Source: Pseudoscleropodium purum (taxonomy: Eukaryota > Streptophyta > Bryopsida > Hypnales > Brachytheciaceae). Taken from it: 64,000 nt of DNA. Below are positions 61,716 to 64,000 of the stretch, one piece after another. Each line of letters begins with the position of its first letter. Within the stretch, counting starts at the first letter, position 1. The notes under the pieces were generated by a model. The model did no database searches, had not been told where the DNA came from, and saw nothing but the letters and a program-made list of their open reading frames with translations. Both the position numbers and the translations under genes were made by a program. The DNA lies in NCBI GenBank assembly GCA_963969395.1, contig OZ017798.1, positions 19,832,173 to 19,896,172 of the forward strand, read 5' to 3'.

Positions 61716-61898
61716 AACTCTAAATTCTATCAAACCACAAACTACTCAAAGTCAAAACTTTGTCATAATTTTAGTAAACTCTAAATTTTATCAAACCACA
61801 AACTATTCAAAGTCAAAGCTTCACCATGCTTTTAGTATAACTCTAAATTCTATCAAACTGCAAATCACTCAAAGTCAAAGCTTCATTGTAATTGACCA
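61716..61898. repeat. ~61-bp tandem repeat, 3 copies
   Basis: Units starting AACTCTAAATTYTATCAAAC at 61716, 61777 and 61839 share CAAACTAYTCAAAGTCAAAGCTT. It lies just upstream (minus strand) of the SUVR pseudogene exons. Confidence 0.88.
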
Positions 61899-61899
61899 A

Positions 61900-62980
61900 A
61901 CCATGAACATACTACAATAATTCCAACAAGGTTAGCTCAAATATTAATCCAAAACACACATGAATATATTAATGCACGTGGGTTAATACAACCACTTGTT
62001 CATACAAACTAAGATACAAAACAAATTAGTACAACCAATTGTTAGTGTAAAACCAAAGAAAATACAACAAGTTAGTACAAATACTTCAAAATTCCACACT
62101 TAAAAACTCCCTAATCAACATTGCCAAGGTACAAAGGGGGATTGCTTTAGGATTAGTACAAAAATACAAACAAATCCCAAACTTCAACAAAAAAAAATCA
62201 AAAAACTTGCACAAAATTTCAACAAATTAGTAAACAATTCAAAACAAGGTCCAAAACAAGTTAGTAAAGATTTGAAGGAACCCCTAAGTCTTTCAAAGCT
62301 TGTAAAAATGCAACAAATGGAGCTTGAAATGCTTCAAAAAATACACATTTACAACTATAGCCCTAAAATGGCCCAAAAGTTCAACTAAATGAACAAACGC
62401 ATTAGTAAGCCAAAAAATGCCTAGAAAGGATATTTTGAGAGGATATTGAATGCCCTTTTACATGTTTCTAATGTCACTCACCTCCCCCCCCCCCCCCCCC
62501 CTTCATTTCCTATGCAATAATCTTATCATTTAAAATTTTCATCCTAATCTTCAACTTTTGATTTTCTATAGTAGTCCAAAACTCTAACATTTGGAAAAAG
62601 ACTCCAAATCATAAATTAATTGCACCACCAGCTTCAAAAGTCCATTTGCATTCTACTAAGACTCTCTACCCCTTTTTCTATTGCCAAAACTCATCAAAAA
62701 CTAACACCTACTTGAAACGAAAAAAAGTTTTAAATCCAACTTTGGGAGATTGATTTTTTGTGGAAAGTAACTAGCCTAGGCTCTTAATTAAGTATTGGAG
62801 AGGAAGGAAAGACCTAATTTGGGACCCATTCCAACTTTGTACACTCCTAGAACACCAGTCAACTCCACCATAATCTTTAATTTTGTCGGTATGTAGAGGA
62901 TCTTGCTAAGCTAGGGATTTTTGGCTATTCGAATCTCTTGAAACTTATAGAAATGTGTTATTAGTATAAAAGAAGATAGT
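61900..62980. other. Gene-free stretch
   Basis: No further SUVR exons could be read upstream of the pre-SET exon. The stretch includes a C18 run. Confidence 0.35.
62484..62501. repeat. Poly-C run (C18)
   Basis: Eighteen consecutive C residues in AT-rich DNA. The length is prone to sequencing and assembly error. Confidence 0.9.
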
Positions 62981-62989
62981 CTCATTTTT

Positions 62990-63470
62990 AGTGAGATTTT
63001 ACTACACTGAGGATAATTTTTGCAAATTTCTTATTATAAATTTTAGCTATTGACCATTCAAAAGAATATTTTCTAATAATCAAAAAATTTCAGAACTTTT
63101 TGTGGAACCTTTCATGAAATTTTACAAAAGATGCAAAAGCTCATATTATTAATTTGCACATTCAAAGAAGGAGAATCAAATCCCACAATCTCCTTTAACT
63201 TCTAGTAAACATGAAATTTTTTTATACAGGGAAATGCTAACAAACTGATTTTGTCATTGAACTCTTAGCGTTATTTCAACCAAAAACCACCATATTTATG
63301 TCATAGATACCCTCCAATGGTCCATCTTGAGTTTTCTTCACTTTTAGGCTAACAATTGAGGTTTCTACTATTTTGTCAATACAATAAGAAAATTGAAACC
63401 TCTTTCTAGGATTGACTTAAGGTTCTCACGTATGTTTCTTTAGACCAATTTAGCCATGCCCTATTACATG
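62990..63470 (+). repeat. Repeat A, copy 3 (most diverged)
   Basis: This stretch aligns in direct orientation with about 25455-25910. Shared blocks include GATTTTA...GATAATTT, AAATTTCAGAACTTTTTGTG and GGTTTCTACTATTTTGTC. Identity is low and boundaries are uncertain. Confidence 0.5.
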
Positions 63471-64000
63471 CAAGTTAAGTTTAGACAATTTAGACAATTT
63501 CTACTTAACTACTATAATATGTACACTTTTCAAGTTCTATCCTATTTATATGCAGAATTTGGGTTTAGTTTGAAGAAAAAACTCTATTTAGGACCAAATG
63601 TTTTATAAACTACCTATTTTGGTTTTATACTCTCTTTTGGATTTTTTTTTATTAAAAACTTCACTCAAAATAACAAAAGCAAAAGCAAAAAAGAAATAGT
63701 GAGCTCGAAACAAAAAAATGGGAACTCACAACTTTCAAGATGCTTGAGTGATGTTCAATCATATTAAACATGTTAAGGTTAGAATTATTGTAGCATGCCA
63801 TTTCTATGACTCTCTTTATTGTCACATGATGGTCATTGTTATTGCAATCTAAAGATTGTGTTGTGCAAATTGCATTTTAACTTGAACTTAATCCTTGCAA
63901 GACATGGTGTATTCCACCCTGAATTCAAGGGATTCATAATTAATTGTGCCCAAGCAAATTAGAATGTTGTAAAGATGATCAATAAGTTGGGTGACATTGC
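63471..64000. other. Gene-free stretch to window end
   Basis: Nothing recognisable. Confidence 0.4.

Noticed and set aside
1..64000. CRISPR array, rRNA or tRNA genes
   Set aside because: No regularly spaced short identical repeats with unique spacers, and no recognisable rRNA or tRNA cores were seen by eye. A tRNAscan run would be needed to exclude decayed tRNA-derived SINEs.

Overview
This window looks like AT-rich, repeat-laden nuclear DNA of a land plant. The evidence is a decayed plant-type SUVR histone methyltransferase with plant-like introns, a chromodomain-bearing Ty3 retrotransposon, CACTA, hAT and other short terminal-inverted-repeat elements, many diverged repeats, and only one long intact open reading frame. 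No ordinary housekeeping gene was recognised. Almost every coding remnant carries in-frame stops that fit C-to-T/G-to-A decay, as expected of old methylated sequence. The host lineage cannot be fixed from the sequence. The gene families seen would suit a non-flowering plant, but that is inference.

Layout. 1-13 kb: AT-rich DNA with a CACTA MITE, two strong hairpins and two other inverted-repeat elements. 13-25 kb: diverged copies of a ~0.92-kb element whose insertions duplicate TTAA, one with a matching empty site, followed by an 805-bp CACTA foldback. 25-33 kb: repeats and a C-rich, gene-free stretch. 33.1-38.5 kb (minus): a decayed multi-exon gene with a ParB-like domain followed by a bacterial-type N4/N6 DNA-methylase domain. 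39.0 kb: a GC-rich hAT MITE. 41-42 kb: a ~178-bp tandem array. 43.7-44.6 kb: an unrecognised decayed reading frame split by a CACTA MITE. 45.4-46.9 kb (minus): a decayed gene joining two C2H2-like zinc fingers to a 2-oxoglutarate/Fe(II) dioxygenase-like core. 49.1-52.4 kb: a young, GC-rich 3.27-kb insertion carrying a 553-codon ORF. 53.0-57.4 kb: a decayed chromovirus. 60.2-61.6 kb (minus): a SUVR-like pre-SET/SET pseudogene. 62.9-64 kb: another diverged repeat copy.

The most striking point is that three separate pseudogenes resemble chromatin or DNA-modifying enzymes: a ParB-DNA methylase, a zinc-finger dioxygenase (possibly TET/JBP-like) and a SUVR histone H3K9 methyltransferase. All were read by hand from splice sites, frame continuity and motifs, with no database search. 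The ParB-methylase architecture is common in bacteria and phages, and its intron-rich form here is the best candidate for something undescribed. Whether the three were ever functionally linked is unknown.
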